A stretch of DNA of 29,074 bases from an uncultured Gemmatimonadota bacterium (GCA_946479015.1 CAMLEQ010000009.1:1-29074); one strand, 5' to 3'; counted from the first letter of the stretch, positions 10,322 to 19,571 are shown. Numbers and translations are program-made. Notes: a model not told the origin generated them from the letters alone.

Positions 10322-11672
10322 CCTGCCGGACGACGGCACGCTCACCACGAAGCTGCTCGCGCCGACGTGGACTGCCGCGCCCGCGTGGCGCTGGCTCTTC
10401 CTGGCCTCGGGGGCCCTCACCGCGCTGTTCTTCGTGGCCATGGGCGTCACCTTCGCGCGCGGCATCGGCGTGTGGGGGAACAACATCCCCGTGGCGTGGG
10501 CGTACGCCATCACCGACTTCGTGTGGTGGATCGGGATCGGCCACGCGGGCACGTTCATCTCCGCTTTCCTGCTGCTGCTCAATCAGCGGTGGCGCGCATC
10601 GATCAACCGGCTGGCCGAAGCGATGACGCTGTTCGCGCTCGTGAACGCGTCGCTCTTCCCGCTCCTGCACCTGGGGCGGCCGTGGTTCTTCTACTGGCTC
10701 ATCCCGTATCCGGCGACGATGGGCGTGTGGCCGAACTTCAAGAGCTCCCTCCCGTGGGACGTCGCGGCGATCTCGACGTACTTCACCGTCTCGCTCCTCT
10801 TCTGGTACCTGGGGCTGGTGCCCGATCTCGCGACGGCGCGCGATCGGGCGCCGGGGCGTACGCGGCGGCGCATCTACGGCGTGTTCGCGCTCGGCTGGCG
10901 GGGGCGCGCCGAGGAATGGCGCCACTATCGCGTGGCGTACACCCTGCTCGCCGGGCTGGCCACGCCGCTCGTGATCTCCGTGCACAGCATCGTGAGCCTC
11001 GACTTCTCCATCGCCCAGCTCCCCGGCTGGCACTCGACCATCTTCCCGCCGTACTTCGTGGTGGGCGCCATCCACTCCGGCTTCGCGATGGTGCTCATGC
11101 TGGTGCTTCCGGTGCGCCGCGTCTTCCGGCTCGAGCAGGTGATCACCCCGGCGCACCTGGACCGGATCGCCAAGCTGATGCTCGTCACGGGCACGATGCT
11201 CGCCTACAGCTACCTGTGCGAGACCTTCGGCGCCTGGTACAGCGGAGACCCGTTCGAGCGCTACACGATGCTCATCGCGAGGCCGCTCGGGCCGTACGCG
11301 CCGCTGTTCTGGGTGATGACGGCGGTGAACGTGCTGGTGCCGCAGCTCTTCTGGTCGGCGCGCATGCGCACGAGCCAGCTCGCGCTGTTCGTCGCCGGAG
11401 TCCTCATCTGGGCGGCGATGTGGCTGGAGCGGTTCGTGATCATCGTCGGCTCGCTCAACCGCGACTTCCTCCCTTCCAGTTGGCACCTGTACGCGCCCAC
11501 CTGGGTGGATTGGAGCCTGCTGGCCGGCAGCATCGGGCTGTTCTGCTTTCTCTTTCTCGCGTTCCTGCGCTGGGTGCCGTTCGTGCCCATCTCCGAGGTG
11601 AAGCGCGTGCGCTACGAGCTGTCACGCGCCGCCGATTCGGCGCCGGAGTCCGCCGAGCGAGGCGCGGCGTGA
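10308..11672 (+). CDS. actC: Alternative Complex III subunit C, NrfD/PsrC-like quinol-binding membrane protein
   Basis: 454 aa, ATG 10308 preceded by GAGGGGGA and overlapping the end of actB. About ten hydrophobic helices are visible (for example [20 protein letters not shown] and [20 protein letters not shown]). The motif [14 protein letters not shown] and the segment [15 protein letters not shown] are characteristic of NrfD-family membrane subunits, which bind quinol near the periplasmic side. In ACIII this is one of two homologous membrane subunits that take electrons from menaquinol or caldariellaquinol-type quinones and hand them to the Fe-S clusters of ActB. The C-terminal 20 residues are hydrophilic and the stop overlaps the actD start (GTGA). 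Confidence 0.95.
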
Positions 11673-12211
11673 GCGGCGCATCGCGGCGGAGGCCGCGACT
11701 CTTCGCCGAGTTCGCGAGCGCCGATGCCATGCGCGCCGCACTCGATGCGCTGCGCCGCGAGCGCTACCACGACCTCGACACCTACGCGCCCTTCGACATG
11801 CCGGAGCTCGACGAGCCGCTCGGCCTGCGCCGGTCGCGGCTCGGGTGGCTCGTGGTCGCCGGGGGGGCGCTCGGGCTGGTGGCCGGCTACGGCATCCAAT
11901 GGTGGGCGAACGTGCGCTCGTATCCGCTCGACATCGGCGGCCGCCCGGTGCACGCGGTGCCGGCGTTCGTGCCGGCGACGTTCGAGGGGACGGTGCTCGT
12001 CGCCGCGCTGGCGGCATTCTTCGGCCTGCTCCTCGTGCTGCGCCTGCCGAAGCTCTGGGCGCCGGAGGACGAGATCGAGGGCTTCGAGCGCGCGACGATC
12101 GACCGCTTCTGGATCGCGATCGGCACGCTGGCGAGCGACCTCGATCGCGCGCACGCGGAGGAGCTGCTGCGTCGCGCGGGCGCCCACCGGATCATCTCCC
12201 TGCCACGGTGA
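11669..12211 (+). CDS. actD: Alternative Complex III subunit D (DUF3341 membrane protein)
   Basis: 180 aa from GTG 11669, overlapping the actC stop in a GTGA arrangement; no other good start lies nearby. A cytoplasmic N-terminus with [20 protein letters not shown] and the motif [16 protein letters not shown] (residues about 37-52) is typical of ActD. Two transmembrane helices follow: [20 protein letters not shown] and [19 protein letters not shown], separated by a short periplasmic loop with [18 protein letters not shown]. The C-terminal tail reads [16 protein letters not shown]. It is a structural subunit with no known cofactor, packing against ActC. Confidence 0.93.
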   Translation: MSGASRRRPRLFAEFASADAMRAALDALRRERYHDLDTYAPFDMPELDEPLGLRRSRLGWLVVAGGALGLVAGYGIQWWANVRSYPLDIGGRPVHAVPAFVPATFEGTVLVAALAAFFGLLLVLRLPKLWAPEDEIEGFERATIDRFWIAIGTLASDLDRAHAEELLRRAGAHRIISLPR

Positions 12212-12801
12212 TGCGAAGAGCAGATCGCGCCTCCCTCGCGTACCGCGTCGCGCTCGTCCTGGCGGGCGTGATGTGCGCGGCCTGCTCCGACCGCCCGGGG
12301 CGCGGCTGGGACTGGGAGCGCATGCGCTCGCAGCCGCGCTATCAGGCGTACGGCGCGAGCGCGTTCTTCCCCGATGGGAAGTCGATGCAGGCGCCCCCTT
12401 CCGGCACCGTATCGCGCGAGTCCGGCGCCGATGCCGAGGCGGATGCCGCGGCGCGCGCGGCGACGGCATCGCCGTCCGCGGCCATGCTGCGGCGCGGGGC
12501 GGACCGTTTCCACATCTTCTGCGCCGTCTGCCACGGCGAGCACGGCGATGGTCGCAGCATCGTCGCCGCGAACATGGAGCCGCCGAAGCCGCCGTCGCTG
12601 CTCTCGGCGCCGGTGCGCGCGCTCCCACCGGACGCGCTCCACGCCGTGATCAGCGGGGGATTCGGGCGGATGCCGTCGTACGCCAACGAGCTGTCCCCGG
12701 CCGATCGCTGGGCGGTGGTGGCGTACGTGCGGGCACTGCAGCGTGAGCACCCCGCGGGTGCGGCGATGGACAGCGCGTCCGCTCCGGGAGCGCAGCCATG
12801 A
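12211..12801 (+). CDS. actE: Alternative Complex III subunit E, monohaem cytochrome c lipoprotein
   Basis: 196 aa from ATG 12211, sharing one base with the actD stop; GTG 12208 is an alternative one codon earlier. The N-terminus is a lipoprotein signal (VALVLAGVMCAAC, Cys22 or Cys25), followed by DRPGRGWDWERMRSQPRYQA, a segment typical of ActE. A single haem c motif CAVCH lies at residues 104-108 and the probable Met ligand is in GGFGRMPSYANEL. The C-terminal helix WAVVAYVRALQREH is the usual cytochrome c helix. A 25-residue Ala-rich insertion (about 70-95) precedes the haem domain. It is the periplasmic electron exit of the complex. Its stop overlaps actF by ATGA. Confidence 0.94.
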   Translation: MRRADRASLAYRVALVLAGVMCAACSDRPGRGWDWERMRSQPRYQAYGASAFFPDGKSMQAPPSGTVSRESGADAEADAAARAATASPSAAMLRRGADRFHIFCAVCHGEHGDGRSIVAANMEPPKPPSLLSAPVRALPPDALHAVISGGFGRMPSYANELSPADRWAVVAYVRALQREHPAGAAMDSASAPGAQP

Positions 12802-14009
12802 CGCCCCGCATACGCGAACGGCCGGCATCGACCCCGCCGGACACCGGGAAGCTCGTGCGATACGGAGGCATCGCCGGCATCGTCGGGCTCGTCGCGTGGG
12901 GGATCGGCGCGGCGATCGACCCGCGGCGCGCGCTGGGCGCGTACCTCTTTGGCTACGCCACGGTGCTCACGGTGGCGCTCGGCGCGTTGATCCAGGTGAT
13001 GATCAGCCACGTCACCGCCGCGAGGTGGTTCACCGTGCTGCGCCGGCTCGCGCTCGATGTGGCCGGCGCCATGCCGGCCCTCGTGGTGCTCGCCATTCCC
13101 ATCCTGGCAGGTGTGCACGCGCTCTATCCGTGGGCCGTCCCGGCGTCGCTCCCGCCGGCCACGCGCGTGCTGGTGGCCCGCAAGCACGGATGGCTCGCGC
13201 CCGGCTTCTTCATCGCGCGCGCGCTGTTCTATCTGCTGGTGTGGATCGTCGTGGGCGTCACGCTCCGGCGGGCGTCGCTGCGGCAGGACGCGGCCACCCC
13301 CGAGAGGGCCGCGGCGCTCGCGCGGCGCGACCGCCGCACGAGCGCGATCGGGCTCATCGCCGTCGGGCTCACGCTCACCTTCGCCGCCTTCGACTGGCTC
13401 ATGTCGCTCGAGCCGGCGTGGTACTCCACCATCTACGGCGTGTACGTGTTCGCCGGCGGCTACCTCGCGGCGCTCGCGCTCATGGCCACGGTCGGTTGGC
13501 TGGCGTCGCGCCGCGGCGGCGCGCTCGACGACGCCGTGACGCCGGAGCACTTCGGAGCGCTCGGCAAGCTCCTGCTCACGTTCGTGATCTTCTGGGCGTA
13601 CATCGCCTTCTCCCAGTACCTCATCATCTGGATCGGCGACCTGCCAGGAGACGTGTCGTGGTACGTGGTCCGCACGCGCGGCGGCTGGGGGGCGCTCGCG
13701 CTCGTGGTCGCGGCCGGACAGTTCGCGATCCCGTTCCTGCTGCTCCTCCCGCGCGCCCTCAAGCGGCACCCCGCGGTGCTCGGCGCGCTCGGCGCGTGGC
13801 TGCTCGCGATGCACGTGCTCGATGTGTACTGGCTCGTGCTGCCGGCGCTGGATCCCGCGGGCATCCGTGCGAGCTGGCTCGACGTCGCGGCGCTGCTCGG
13901 AATCGGCGGCGCCGCCACCGCCACGGCCGCGTGGCGCGCCAGGGGGCATCCACCGCTTCCCGTGCGCGATCCGTACGTGGAGCAGTCGATGCGCTACGTG
14001 GAGCCGTGA
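12798..14009 (+). CDS. actF: Alternative Complex III subunit F, NrfD-like membrane protein
   Basis: 403 aa, ATG 12798 overlapping the actE stop. About ten hydrophobic segments are visible (IAGIVGLVAWGIGAAIDPRR, ALDVAGAMPALVVLAIPILAG, LLAMHVLDVYWLVLPALDPAG). Landmarks of ActF include LFGYATVLTVALGALIQVMI near residue 50 and FAAFDWLMSLEPAWYSTIYG in the middle. ActF is homologous to ActC in fold and forms the second membrane module, proposed to take part in proton movement rather than quinol oxidation. It is the last gene of the operon. Many ACIII loci continue with cytochrome oxidase genes, but here the operon ends at a hairpin and convergent genes. Confidence 0.94.
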   Translation: MTPRIRERPASTPPDTGKLVRYGGIAGIVGLVAWGIGAAIDPRRALGAYLFGYATVLTVALGALIQVMISHVTAARWFTVLRRLALDVAGAMPALVVLAIPILAGVHALYPWAVPASLPPATRVLVARKHGWLAPGFFIARALFYLLVWIVVGVTLRRASLRQDAATPERAAALARRDRRTSAIGLIAVGLTLTFAAFDWLMSLEPAWYSTIYGVYVFAGGYLAALALMATVGWLASRRGGALDDAVTPEHFGALGKLLLTFVIFWAYIAFSQYLIIWIGDLPGDVSWYVVRTRGGWGALALVVAAGQFAIPFLLLLPRALKRHPAVLGALGAWLLAMHVLDVYWLVLPALDPAGIRASWLDVAALLGIGGAATATAAWRARGHPPLPVRDPYVEQSMRYVEP

Positions 14010-14024
14010 TCCCCGGCGGCCGCG

Positions 14025-14051
14025 CCGGCACGCCGGGTCGCGGCGTGCCGG
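14025..14051. terminator. Bidirectional hairpin terminator between actF and the convergent peroxidase-like gene
   Basis: A perfect 10-bp inverted repeat, CCGGCACGCC / GGCGTGCCGG with a 7-nt loop, sits in the 51-bp gap between the actF stop (14009) and the opposite-strand stop at 14061. Its position suits termination in both directions; there is no T-tract on either side. Confidence 0.7.
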
Positions 14052-14060
14052 TGTGGCCCG

Positions 14061-15350
14061 TCACCGGCGCGGCGCCGGCGGCGCGAGGTCGCCCGGAGGC
14101 GCGGTGAGCGGCCCGCTCAACGTGCGCAGGAAGGCCACGAGCTGCCGCTGCTCTTCTTGCGTCAGGTGCAGGGGCTTCAGCTCGCTGCGCCCGAGCGGCG
14201 CGGCGGGCGCGGCGCTGTAGTGCGCCACCACGTCGGCGAGCGTCGCGAACTGGCCGGCGTGCATGTACGGCGCCCGATCGGCGACGTTGCGCAGCGATGG
14301 CGTCTTGTACGCGCGCATCAGCGCCGCCCCACGGGTGACGGCGAAGCGCAGCTCCTGGCAGTCGTCCGGCGTCGCATCGCTGTAGCGCCCCGTGCAGGCG
14401 AACTCGCTCGCGAGCGCCTGCCGCACGCCCACCGCGCGCCCGCTGTCGTACGGTAGCGCCACCGCGGGGAGGGGCACGCCGGTGTTGTGGAAGCTCTCGT
14501 CGGTGAACAGCGCTCCGTTGTGGCAGGTGGAGCAGTTGCCCTTGCCGATGAACAACCGCAACCCCGCTTCCTCGTCGCGCGTGAGCGCATCCTCGGGCGT
14601 GTGCGGCCGCCCGGCCAGCTCCGCGTCCACGTAGCGATCGAAACGGGAAGGCGCGAAGCGGATCCGCCGCTCGTACGCGGCGATCGCCTTGCCGATGTTC
14701 GCGTACACCCGGGTGATCTCATCGCGCCGCGCGGCCGGCATGCGCCTCCAGGCGCCGCGGCGCACGGTGTCCAGCACCGGCCCCGCGCGATCGGGGAGCC
14801 CTCGCAGATCCGGCAGCGGACCGAACACCGCCTCGTACTCGGCGCGGTAGGCGGCGGCGATCACGTGCGCGTACTGGGTGCGGTCGCCGCCATGCTCCAC
14901 CGGGCTCTCGAGCGGGCCGAGCGCCTGCCCCCACTGGCTGTCCGCGCGGCCATCCCAGAACTGCCAGGGGCTGTGCGCGGTACCCGCCACGGGCATGGTG
15001 CGCCGCGCCGTGGTGCCCACCCCCTCGCCGAACGGCTTGCCATCCTGGAAGTCGTGCTCCGGCATGTGGCAGCTCGCGCACGATACCGTCCCCGTGCCGC
15101 TGAGCCGCGTGTCGAAGAACAGGCGGTGTCCCAGGCGTGCGGCGGCGCTGTCATCAGCGTACCGGTTGGAGGGATCCGCCGGCACCGGACCGAGGCTCGC
15201 GAGGGAGAGGGAGCGGAGCTGCTCGCGCTCCCGCGGCGTCCAGCGCGCGCGGGCGGAAGACGGAAAGTGCAGGGCGGCCGCGGAGATCGACACCAGCGCG
15301 AGCAGGCTGGCGACCACGGTGGCGACACGGGTGGGGCGCATGGGATGCAC
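14061..15350 (-). CDS. Di-haem cytochrome c peroxidase/MauG-family protein
   Basis: 429 aa from GTG 15350; ATG 15341 three codons in is an equally good start. A signal peptide (RVATVVASLLALVSISAAA) precedes a di-haem peroxidase domain with two haem c motifs: CASCH (residues 91-95, after RLFFDTRLSGTGTVS) and CSTCH (273-277, after RLFIGKGN). Family landmarks include FQDGKPFGEGVGTTARRTMP, QFWDGRADSQWGQALGP and AYKTPSLRNVADRAPYMHAG, the last holding the region of the second haem's axial Met/Tyr. Members reduce H2O2 with cytochrome c or, as in MauG, carry out oxidative protein modification. It follows a FixH/YtkA-like lipoprotein gene after 25 nt in the same direction, a pairing that suggests a shared substrate or maturation role. 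Substrate unknown. Confidence 0.9.
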   Translation of the reverse strand: MHPMRPTRVATVVASLLALVSISAAALHFPSSARARWTPREREQLRSLSLASLGPVPADPSNRYADDSAAARLGHRLFFDTRLSGTGTVSCASCHMPEHDFQDGKPFGEGVGTTARRTMPVAGTAHSPWQFWDGRADSQWGQALGPLESPVEHGGDRTQYAHVIAAAYRAEYEAVFGPLPDLRGLPDRAGPVLDTVRRGAWRRMPAARRDEITRVYANIGKAIAAYERRIRFAPSRFDRYVDAELAGRPHTPEDALTRDEEAGLRLFIGKGNCSTCHNGALFTDESFHNTGVPLPAVALPYDSGRAVGVRQALASEFACTGRYSDATPDDCQELRFAVTRGAALMRAYKTPSLRNVADRAPYMHAGQFATLADVVAHYSAAPAAPLGRSELKPLHLTQEEQRQLVAFLRTLSGPLTAPPGDLAPPAPRR

Positions 15351-15375
15351 TCGGTCTCGATGTAGATGGCGGCCG

Positions 15376-15846
15376 TCAGAGATTCAGGTTGAACACGAGC
15401 GAGTCGTCGCCGGCGGCGGAGTGCACGTGGAACTTCATCACCCACCAGCCGGACATGCTGAACTTCACCCCCTCCACCAGGTGATCGCCGTTGCCGGCGT
15501 GCCGCGTGACCACCGGCTGCGTGGGGAGCCCGTGCCCGTGCTGGGGCATGCCGCCGTCGATGGTGATCTGCGCGTCGTCCACCGGCGTGCCGCTCGCCGT
15601 CTCCAGGTGGAACGTCCAGCGCTGCATGCGCCCCTGCGGGATGGGGTCGGCCTGCGGGCGGATCGTGCCGCGATACACGCCGGCGGCGCTGGTGCGCGTG
15701 CGAGAGTAGTCGAGATCACGGGGCGGCTTGGCGAACATCATGCAGCCGGCGATGAGGGCGACGGCGGCCGCCGCCACGCCCGTACGGGCGATCGAGCGAA
15801 GCACGCGCGCGCGGCGCGCGGTGAGGATCGAGTCGGTGGAGCGCAT
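15376..15846 (-). CDS. FixH/YtkA-like lipoprotein
   Basis: 156 aa from ATG 15846. A hydrophobic N-terminus VAAAAVALIAGC gives a lipoprotein signal with Cys35. The mature domain contains QRWTFHLETASGTPVDDAQI, DGGMPQHGHGLPTQP and FSMSGWWVMKFHV, the pattern of the FixH/YtkA-like beta-sandwich family, with a Met/His segment (GGMPQHGHG) that could bind copper or another metal. Such proteins are often encoded beside di-haem peroxidases or copper-trafficking genes, as here with the MauG-like gene 25 nt downstream. Likely location is the periplasmic face of a membrane. The exact function is unknown. Confidence 0.75.
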   Translation of the reverse strand: MRSTDSILTARRARVLRSIARTGVAAAAVALIAGCMMFAKPPRDLDYSRTRTSAAGVYRGTIRPQADPIPQGRMQRWTFHLETASGTPVDDAQITIDGGMPQHGHGLPTQPVVTRHAGNGDHLVEGVKFSMSGWWVMKFHVHSAAGDDSLVFNLNL

Positions 15847-15880
15847 GAGAGCCTCGCGGTCGAATGGTCGGGAACGACGA

Positions 15881-15905
15881 GAGCCACGTCGTGTGGACGT
15901 GGCTC
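15881..15905 (-). terminator. Hairpin downstream of the FtsX-type permease gene
   Basis: A perfect 10-bp stem GAGCCACGTC / GACGTGGCTC with a 5-nt loop lies 63 nt past the permease stop and 34 nt upstream of the FixH-like start on the same strand. It likely ends the padR-permease transcript. No strong T-tract follows. Confidence 0.6.
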
Positions 15906-15932
15906 CAGGTTACGACCGGCGAGGCGTGCCAG

Positions 15933-15969
15933 CTTGAACGAAGCGGCTGGTCCCTTGAACGTAGCGGCT
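15933..15969. repeat. Short direct repeat at the permease stop
   Basis: CTTGAACGAAGCGGCT (15933-15948) and CTTGAACGTAGCGGCT (15954-15969) match at 15 of 16 bases with a 21-bp period. The second copy covers the last base of the permease frame and part of its stop codon. It may be a local tandem duplication. Confidence 0.8.
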
Positions 15970-18691
15970 ATTCGCTGCGCAGCGCCTCCAGCGGATCCAC
16001 GCGGGCCGCGCGCCAGGCGGGGAGCGTCGCCGCCGCCGCGGCGACGGCCATGAGCACGGCGGCCACGCCGCCGAACACCACCGGGTCGCGCGCCGGCTCC
16101 TGGAAGAGCAGGGGAGCGACCCATCGCGCGCCGGCGAGCGCGATCGCGCCGCCGAGCAGCACCCCCACCGCCGCGAGGCGCAGCCCGCCCACGAGCACCA
16201 GGCGCACCACGTCCGCCGCTCGCGCGCCGAGCGCGACGCGCACGCCCATCTCGTGCGTCCGCTGCACCACGTCGTACGCCACCACGCCGTACAGACCGAC
16301 GGCCGCCAGCGCGAGCGCGAGCGCGCCGAACACGGTGAACATCGTGGCGCCCACGCGCCACGAGCGCATCTCGCCGCCGATGACGTCGGAGAACGGCGTC
16401 ACCGTCACGTACGAGGCGCCGGGCATCACGCGCTGGAGCCGGCGGCGGATCGCGTCGGCGTGCGCCGCGGCGTCGCCGCGCACGCGCACGAGCAGCCCGG
16501 TCTGGTCCGGATGGAATTGGTCCGACGACAGGTAGTAGTACAGCGATGGATCGTCGCCGAGGCTGTTGTTCTTGATGTCCTCGGCGATGCCCACCACGTA
16601 CGTGCACGGCATCGTGTCCGCGCCCACCTTCACGCACTCGCCGATCGGATCGCGCGCCGGCCAGAGCGCACGCGCCATCGACTCGCTCACCACCATCGCG
16701 CGCGGCGCGCCGGCGACATCCCGCGCCTCGATTCCGCGCCCGCGCACGATGCGTGTCCCCATCGTCGCGAAGTAGTCCGGCGTGACCGCGTTCAGGTCGA
16801 ACTCCCCGAGGCGGCGCACGGAGTCGATGCCGGCCACGTGCAGGTCGAGGTCCCACGTGCTCCAGAAGGGCACGCTCGTGTGCAGCGCCGCGTGCTCCAC
16901 CTCGGGGATGCGCTCCGCCGCCGCCAGCAGGTCGCGCCGCAGCGTCACCGCCCGGGCGCTGTCCAGGTGCACGCCGCGCATGTTCGGCTCCACGAGGAGC
17001 ACCGGCGTCACGTCGTAGCCGAGCCGCAGCGAGCGGACGTTGCGGAGGCTGCGCACGAAGAGCCCCGCGCCCACGAGCAGCACCACGGACAGCGCGCCCT
17101 GCATCACGAGCAGCGCGGCGCGGGCGCGCGAGCGATGGTACGTGCCCTCGCGCACACCGGCCTTGAGATCGCTCGCCAGCTCCACCCGGCCGGCGTGCCA
17201 CGCGGGGGCGAGCCCGGTGAGCAATCCCGCCGCGAGCGCCGCGAGCCCCGTGAACAGGAGCGTCCGCCCATCGCCGAGCACCGAGGCTTCCGCCCCCTTC
17301 GGGAGGAACGCGGCGCGCAGCAGCGCGCCTCCCCACTGCGCCACCAGCACCCCGGCGACGCCGCCGAGCGCGGCGAGCAGCGCGCTCTCGAGAAAGAGCT
17401 GCGAGAGCAGACGGGCGCGCGACACCCCGAGCGCCAGCCGCACCGCGATCTCCCGCCGCCGGCGCAGGGCACGCGCGAGCAGCAGGTTCGCCACGTTCGC
17501 GCAGGCGATGAGCAGCACGAGCAGCGCCATCCCGCCCACCAGCCTCGCCACCTTGCCCAGGCTGCTCTGATTCGGCCCGCGCTCGTCGAGGATGGATGCC
17601 GCGATGGCGTGGGGACGCGCGATGGCCACCGGCTGGCGCTCCGAGCCCGCGGCCGCCTCCGCCTCGTAGCTGCGCCGGAAAGCGTCGGTGAGGTCGGCGG
17701 TCGCCGCCGCGAGCGTCACCCCCGGCTTGCGCTGCACGAGCATCTCCGCCCAGGTCCAGTGGTACGTCGACCACCACTGCTCCCCGTGGAGGCGAATCTC
17801 GATGGTGCCCGCGTAGGAGGAGATGGGGATGAACGCCACCGGCGGCTTGCTCGGCCAGAGCCCCACGAAGCCGCGCGGCGCGACGCCGATGATCGTGTAC
17901 ACCGTGGCGCCGATGCGCAGCGTCGCGCCGAGCACGTCGGGGCGGCCGCCGAAGCGCGTCTGCCACAGGCCGTAGCTCAGCACGGCCACCGGCGTTCCCG
18001 ACGGCGGCTGGTCCTCGCGGGCGGTGAAGTAGCGGCCGAGCGCCGGCGGCGCATCGAAGAAGCCAAAGAAGCCGGCGCTCACGATCCCCACCTGCATCTC
18101 GCGCGCCTCGTCCCCCGTGCCGATCGCCAGCGCGCGCTCGGTCACCTCGGCGGTGCGGTCGAAGGACCGCGTGTCGCGGGTGAGGTCCACCCATCGCGCG
18201 TACTGCACGCCGCCGTTCGCCACCTCCTTGCCGCGGTAGGTGGTGGCGAGATAGACGCGATGGGTGCGCGCCGGCGCGGCGAGCATCGGCGGGGGGCGGA
18301 AGAGCAGGCGGTCGACCACGGAGAAGATGGCCGCGTTGGCGCCGATGCCCAGCGCGAGCGTGAGCACCACGGCGGCGGTGAAGCCCGGCTCGAGGCGCAG
18401 CCGCCGCGCGGCGTAGCGCAGGTCGCGCCAGATGCCGTCCAGCCACTCGCCGCGACGGCGCGCGCCGACGGTGTCGCGGTCGATCGCGGCGAGCGCCACG
18501 CGCGTCCGCTCCACATCGCCGAAGCGGCGCGCCGCCTCGCGGCGCGCGGCGTCGGGGGACATCCCGCGCGCCATCAGCTCGCGCGTCGACATCTCGAGGT
18601 GGAACGCCAGCTCGTCTTCGACCGCGTGGTCCACGTCCTGCGCGCCGCGGTCCAGGCGGAAGAGCCGCCGCACGCCAGGGATGCGCGCCAT
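15968..18691 (-). CDS. FtsX/MacB-type permease (ADOP family)
   Basis: 907 aa. The N-terminus has the soluble helical domain found in ADOP proteins ([20 protein letters not shown] then [15 protein letters not shown], residues about 10-65), the linker [19 protein letters not shown], and the first transmembrane helix [20 protein letters not shown]. Two FtsX domains follow, each with MacB-like periplasmic parts and three helices; one ends with [24 protein letters not shown] sequence near residue 390 and another near residue 790 with [17 protein letters not shown]. The tail ends [17 protein letters not shown], a hallmark of this family. These permeases are abundant in Acidobacteriota and Gemmatimonadota and frequently lack an adjacent ATPase, as here. 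Substrate is unknown; lipoprotein, peptide or macrolide export are candidates. It is 1 nt downstream of a PadR-family gene. Confidence 0.93.
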   Translation of the reverse strand: MARIPGVRRLFRLDRGAQDVDHAVEDELAFHLEMSTRELMARGMSPDAARREAARRFGDVERTRVALAAIDRDTVGARRRGEWLDGIWRDLRYAARRLRLEPGFTAAVVLTLALGIGANAAIFSVVDRLLFRPPPMLAAPARTHRVYLATTYRGKEVANGGVQYARWVDLTRDTRSFDRTAEVTERALAIGTGDEAREMQVGIVSAGFFGFFDAPPALGRYFTAREDQPPSGTPVAVLSYGLWQTRFGGRPDVLGATLRIGATVYTIIGVAPRGFVGLWPSKPPVAFIPISSYAGTIEIRLHGEQWWSTYHWTWAEMLVQRKPGVTLAAATADLTDAFRRSYEAEAAAGSERQPVAIARPHAIAASILDERGPNQSSLGKVARLVGGMALLVLLIACANVANLLLARALRRRREIAVRLALGVSRARLLSQLFLESALLAALGGVAGVLVAQWGGALLRAAFLPKGAEASVLGDGRTLLFTGLAALAAGLLTGLAPAWHAGRVELASDLKAGVREGTYHRSRARAALLVMQGALSVVLLVGAGLFVRSLRNVRSLRLGYDVTPVLLVEPNMRGVHLDSARAVTLRRDLLAAAERIPEVEHAALHTSVPFWSTWDLDLHVAGIDSVRRLGEFDLNAVTPDYFATMGTRIVRGRGIEARDVAGAPRAMVVSESMARALWPARDPIGECVKVGADTMPCTYVVGIAEDIKNNSLGDDPSLYYYLSSDQFHPDQTGLLVRVRGDAAAHADAIRRRLQRVMPGASYVTVTPFSDVIGGEMRSWRVGATMFTVFGALALALAAVGLYGVVAYDVVQRTHEMGVRVALGARAADVVRLVLVGGLRLAAVGVLLGGAIALAGARWVAPLLFQEPARDPVVFGGVAAVLMAVAAAAATLPAWRAARVDPLEALRSE

Positions 18692-18692
18692 G

Positions 18693-19028
18693 TCAGGCCC
18701 CCTGGGCGGCGAGGATCTTGGAGACCGCGCTGGCGTAGCGCGTCCACAGTGCGGACTTGGCGCGGAGCTGCCGCCGGCCGGCGGCGGTGAGCTGGTAGAA
18801 CTTCGCCCGGCGGTTGTTCTCCGACAGCCCCCATTCGCTCTCGAGCCAGCCGCGCTGCTCCATGCGATGCAGGGCGGTGTAGAGCGCGCCCTCCTCGATC
18901 TGCAGGTCGTCGTCGCTGGTGTCGCGGATCCATCGCGCCGCGGCGTAGCCGTGCATCGGCCCCCAGGCGAGCGTCTTGAGGATCAGCAGGTCGAGCGTCC
19001 CCTGGAGGAGATCGAGATCGGCGGGCAT
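18693..19028 (-). CDS. PadR-family transcriptional regulator
   Basis: 111 aa from ATG 19028, preceded by AGGGGAA. The sequence shows the PadR winged helix: [20 protein letters not shown] then GYAAARWI, the wing region [20 protein letters not shown] and [18 protein letters not shown] short C-terminal helix ([14 protein letters not shown]) serves for dimerisation. PadR proteins are repressors relieved by small ligands; those next to ADOP permeases are thought to control them. Its stop is separated from the permease start by a single base, so both are almost certainly co-transcribed and the regulator probably controls its own operon. Confidence 0.95.
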   Translation of the reverse strand: MPADLDLLQGTLDLLILKTLAWGPMHGYAAARWIRDTSDDDLQIEEGALYTALHRMEQRGWLESEWGLSENNRRAKFYQLTAAGRRQLRAKSALWTRYASAVSKILAAQGA

Positions 19029-19055
19029 CGGCGTTCCCCTGAGCGTTTGATGGGA

Positions 19056-19084
19056 ACGGTACGACGGTGCCGTCGGACTGTCAA
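19056..19084 (-). promoter_or_regulatory. Sigma70-type promoter of padR with palindromic operator candidate
   Basis: On the minus strand TTGACA (19084-19079) is followed after exactly 17 bp by TACCGT (19061-19056), whose T, A and final T match the most conserved -10 positions. The spacer and -10 contain the imperfect palindrome ACGGCACCGTCGTACCGT, a plausible site for autoregulation by PadR. The start codon lies 28 nt beyond. Confidence 0.6.
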
Positions 19085-19217
19085 CTCGGAGGCCGGGGAT
19101 CGCCTCCGGTCGTTATCATTGAGGAGCCGGGGACGGCATCGCGCCGCCCGCGAGCCCGGCCGTGGCGAGCCGTGCCGGCGCGGACCATCCGGACCTCACA
19201 CCGTGGGTAGCCCGAGG

Positions 19218-19418
19218 ATGAAACAACCGTACACCGAATACCGAGACACTCCACTGTGGGCAGCGGTGGAGCGCGTGCTGGCGGATCTCGAGGCGAGCGG
19301 TGAGGTCGCCATCACGACCGCGCCAGAGTACGTGATCGGCTACGTCTGCCGGGAGCTCGCCGCGAAGAAGGTGGTGGCGGGGGATGCGCTCGTGGCGGAG
19401 CCGGAGCTGGGACTGTAG
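19218..19418 (+). CDS. Small conserved hypothetical protein
   Basis: 66 aa from ATG 19218, preceded by CCCGAGG. The sequence [20 protein letters not shown], then [20 protein letters not shown], then a [10 protein letters not shown] segment resembles a small cytosolic family found in several bacterial phyla, with an N-terminal helix and a conserved TAPEYVIGY segment. I do not know a function. It is divergent from padR, with 189 bp between the two starts; that gap holds the padR promoter and a hairpin (CGGAGGC/GCCTCCG, 19087-19108). A possible -10 TATCAT at 19114 lacks a good -35. Confidence 0.75.
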   Translation: MKQPYTEYRDTPLWAAVERVLADLEASGEVAITTAPEYVIGYVCRELAAKKVVAGDALVAEPELGL

Positions 19419-19462
19419 GCGGATCGCAGGTGACGCGCAGGAGAGCGCACGGCGCACCGCTG

Positions 19463-19491
19463 TTGCGGATCGGGTGCACGTGCGCTAAGCT
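19463..19491 (+). promoter_or_regulatory. Sigma70-type promoter for the cspA leader or a small RNA
   Basis: TTGCGG (19463-19468) and TAAGCT (19486-19491) are separated by exactly 17 bp, so transcription would begin near 19498. The site lies 45 nt after the 66-aa gene and about 215 nt before cspA. Confidence 0.5.
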
Positions 19492-19497
19492 TCATAC

Positions 19498-19571
19498 ATC
19501 GATACACGCGCTCAGCGCGTGGACAAGTTCCGACGGATTCAGGGGCCTGCCGATGCGAGCAGGCCTTTTTT
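19498..19571 (+). ncRNA. Candidate small RNA or attenuated cspA leader
   Basis: Between the predicted promoter and the cspA gene lies a roughly 74-nt segment with two hairpins. The first has a perfect 7-bp stem CACGCGC/GCGCGTG (19505-19521). The second has a perfect 7-bp stem with an 8-nt loop followed by six T residues, a textbook rho-independent terminator. The segment has no plausible ORF. It could be an independent sRNA, or a leader whose terminator is bypassed to express cspA. Start position is inferred from the promoter. Confidence 0.45.
19544..19571 (+). terminator. Rho-independent terminator upstream of cspA
   Basis: The stem GGCCTGC/GCAGGCC (19544-19550 and 19559-19565) is followed by TTTTTT (19566-19571). 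It is the only classical stem plus T-tract terminator I found in the window, and it stands 134 nt before the cspA start. Confidence 0.8.

Noticed and set aside
19498..19571. tRNA or known riboswitch upstream of cspA
   Set aside because: No cloverleaf, no T-loop or anticodon-arm pattern, and no riboswitch consensus I recognise; only two hairpins and a terminator.
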